From positions 1,738,214-1,802,213 of the forward strand of contig NZ_BMHD01000001.1 of NCBI RefSeq assembly GCF_014640535.1: 64,000 nt of DNA, in the 5' to 3' direction. The notes beneath the pieces are model-generated. The model was not told the DNA's origin, ran no database searches, and was given only the letters and a program-made list of their open reading frames with translations. The stretch is from Cnuibacter physcomitrellae (GTDB lineage: Bacteria > Actinomycetota > Actinomycetes > Actinomycetales > Microbacteriaceae). How positions within the stretch are numbered: the stretch's first letter is position 1; every line of letters begins with the position of its first letter. This document shows positions 63,277 to 64,000 of the stretch, one piece after another. A program made the position numbers and the translations under genes.

Positions 63277-64000
63277 TCACCGAGCCGTGGACCCACTGCG
63301 GGAGAGCTTGGAGGGCCACCAGATCGCGCGCCCGATGTCGTACGACAGCGCCGGTACGAGCAGCGACCGCACGATGACCGTGTCGAGCAGCACGCCGAAC
63401 GCGACGATGAACGCGATCTGCACCAGGAACAGGATCGGGATCACGGCGAGCGCGGCGAACGTCGCCGCGAGCACGATGCCGGCCGACGTGATCACCCCGC
63501 CCGTCATCGACAGGCCGCGGAGGATCCCCGGTCGGGTGCCGATCGCGAGGGACTCCTCGCGCACCCGCGTCATGAGGAAGATGTTGTAGTCGACCCCCAG
63601 CGCCACCAGGAACACGAACCCGAACAGCGGCACCGACGCATCCGCCCCCGCGAACCCGAGGAGGTGGTCGAACACCAGCGCGGAGACGCCGAGCGTCGCG
63701 GCGTACGACAGGATCACGCTGCCGATGAGGAGGAGCGGGGCGACGACCGCCCGGAGCAGCAGGATCAGGATCACGAGGATCACCGCGAGGACGATCGGGA
63801 TGATCTTGACCAGATCCGCCTGCGCGGTGGTGTTGGTGTCGAGGTCGACGGCGGTCGGGCCGCCGATGAGGGCGCTCGGGTCGACCGCGGGCAGGTCCGC
63901 CCGGAGCGAGCGGACGACGTCCTCCGCCTCGAGCGAGTCTGCCTCGACCGCGAGGACGGCCTCGATCATCACGCGTCCGTCGACGACCACGGGCTGCGAC
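63277..64000 (-). CDS. MMPL-family transporter, C-terminal part (5' end outside window)
   Basis: The last 241 or so residues of an RND-superfamily MMPL exporter. Visible are the end of the second periplasmic-like domain, then five or six helices (IPIVLAVILVILILLLRAVV, VPLFGFVFLVALGVDYNIFL with the proton-relay Asp-Tyr pair, GGVITSAGIVLAATFAAL), and a short basic tail. The frame is open at the window edge. Substrate may be lipid or drug. Confidence 0.88.
   Translation of the reverse strand, partial: SQPVVVDGRVMIEAVLAVEADSLEAEDVVRSLRADLPAVDPSALIGGPTAVDLDTNTTAQADLVKIIPIVLAVILVILILLLRAVVAPLLLIGSVILSYAATLGVSALVFDHLLGFAGADASVPLFGFVFLVALGVDYNIFLMTRVREESLAIGTRPGILRGLSMTGGVITSAGIVLAATFAALAVIPILFLVQIAFIVAFGVLLDTVIVRSLLVPALSYDIGRAIWWPSKLSRSGSTAR

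Overview
This 64 kb window is high-GC chromosomal DNA from an actinobacterium. DtxR/IdeR-type iron boxes, HtaA haem proteins, class-E-type sortase signals (LASTG), F420-type and DUF3072 proteins and a MarP-like protease suggest Microbacteriaceae or a close relative; this is inferred from gene content, with no rRNA marker present. I see no rRNA, tRNA, insertion sequence, prophage or CRISPR array. Genes are densely packed, often with 4-bp ATGA/GTGA overlaps.

Layout. 1-8.0 kb: divergent haem-uptake locus (a multi-HtaA surface protein leftward; hmuTUV plus a membrane-anchored surface protein rightward) around two iron boxes. 8.0-13.6 kb: EamA exporter, LysR regulator, MerB-like protein, TrmB/LuxR-like regulator, GNAT and VOC proteins. 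13.7-15.5 kb: pseudouridine catabolism (psuG-psuK). 15.6-25.6 kb: a 2317-residue wall-anchored nuclease with two 5'-nucleotidase units, divergent from a large LuxR (LAL) regulator. 25.7-28.3 kb: purS-purQ, macro-domain protein, quinone-reductase-like enzyme. 28.4-38.4 kb: a region rich in intergenic repeats holding a DUF559 nuclease-like gene, ppc, a HAD phosphatase, an epimerase, DoxX, a 36-residue membrane protein, DUF3072 and an SDR. 38.4-41.6 kb: lipoprotein, then a secreted amidase with an N-terminal dockerin encoded next to a surface-anchored cohesin protein. 41.9-50.6 kb: MarP-like protease, PrsW-like protease, AI-2E transporter, flotillin, NDH-2-like oxidoreductase, an alpha/beta hydrolase lacking its nucleophile, a cysteine-free HesB-like protein. 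50.7-55.0 kb: a second quinone-reductase paralogue, then a LolA-like exported protein with an ABC exporter. 55-64 kb: DinB, F420-type oxidoreductase, XRE regulator, a secreted protein/four-TM pair, a degenerate nucleotidyltransferase, SDR, ohrR-ohr, KTSC and the 3' part of an MMPL transporter.

Two things stand out. First, the cohesin/dockerin gene pair: both partners are adjacent, the cohesin carries a sortase signal, so the amidase could be docked on the cell wall. Second, the non-coding DNA: nearly every longer gap is filled with dyad elements falling into sequence families (A: GAGTGCTCACTT; B: GTGCACCCGG; C: AACTCCGGAG; E: ACACCGAAT with AAGCCCCGC; plus singletons). Several families recur at distant loci, and the two family E copies differ by compensatory base-pair changes. 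A Vsr/DUF559-like nuclease gene is flanked on both sides by family A, recalling REP elements and their RAYT genes.
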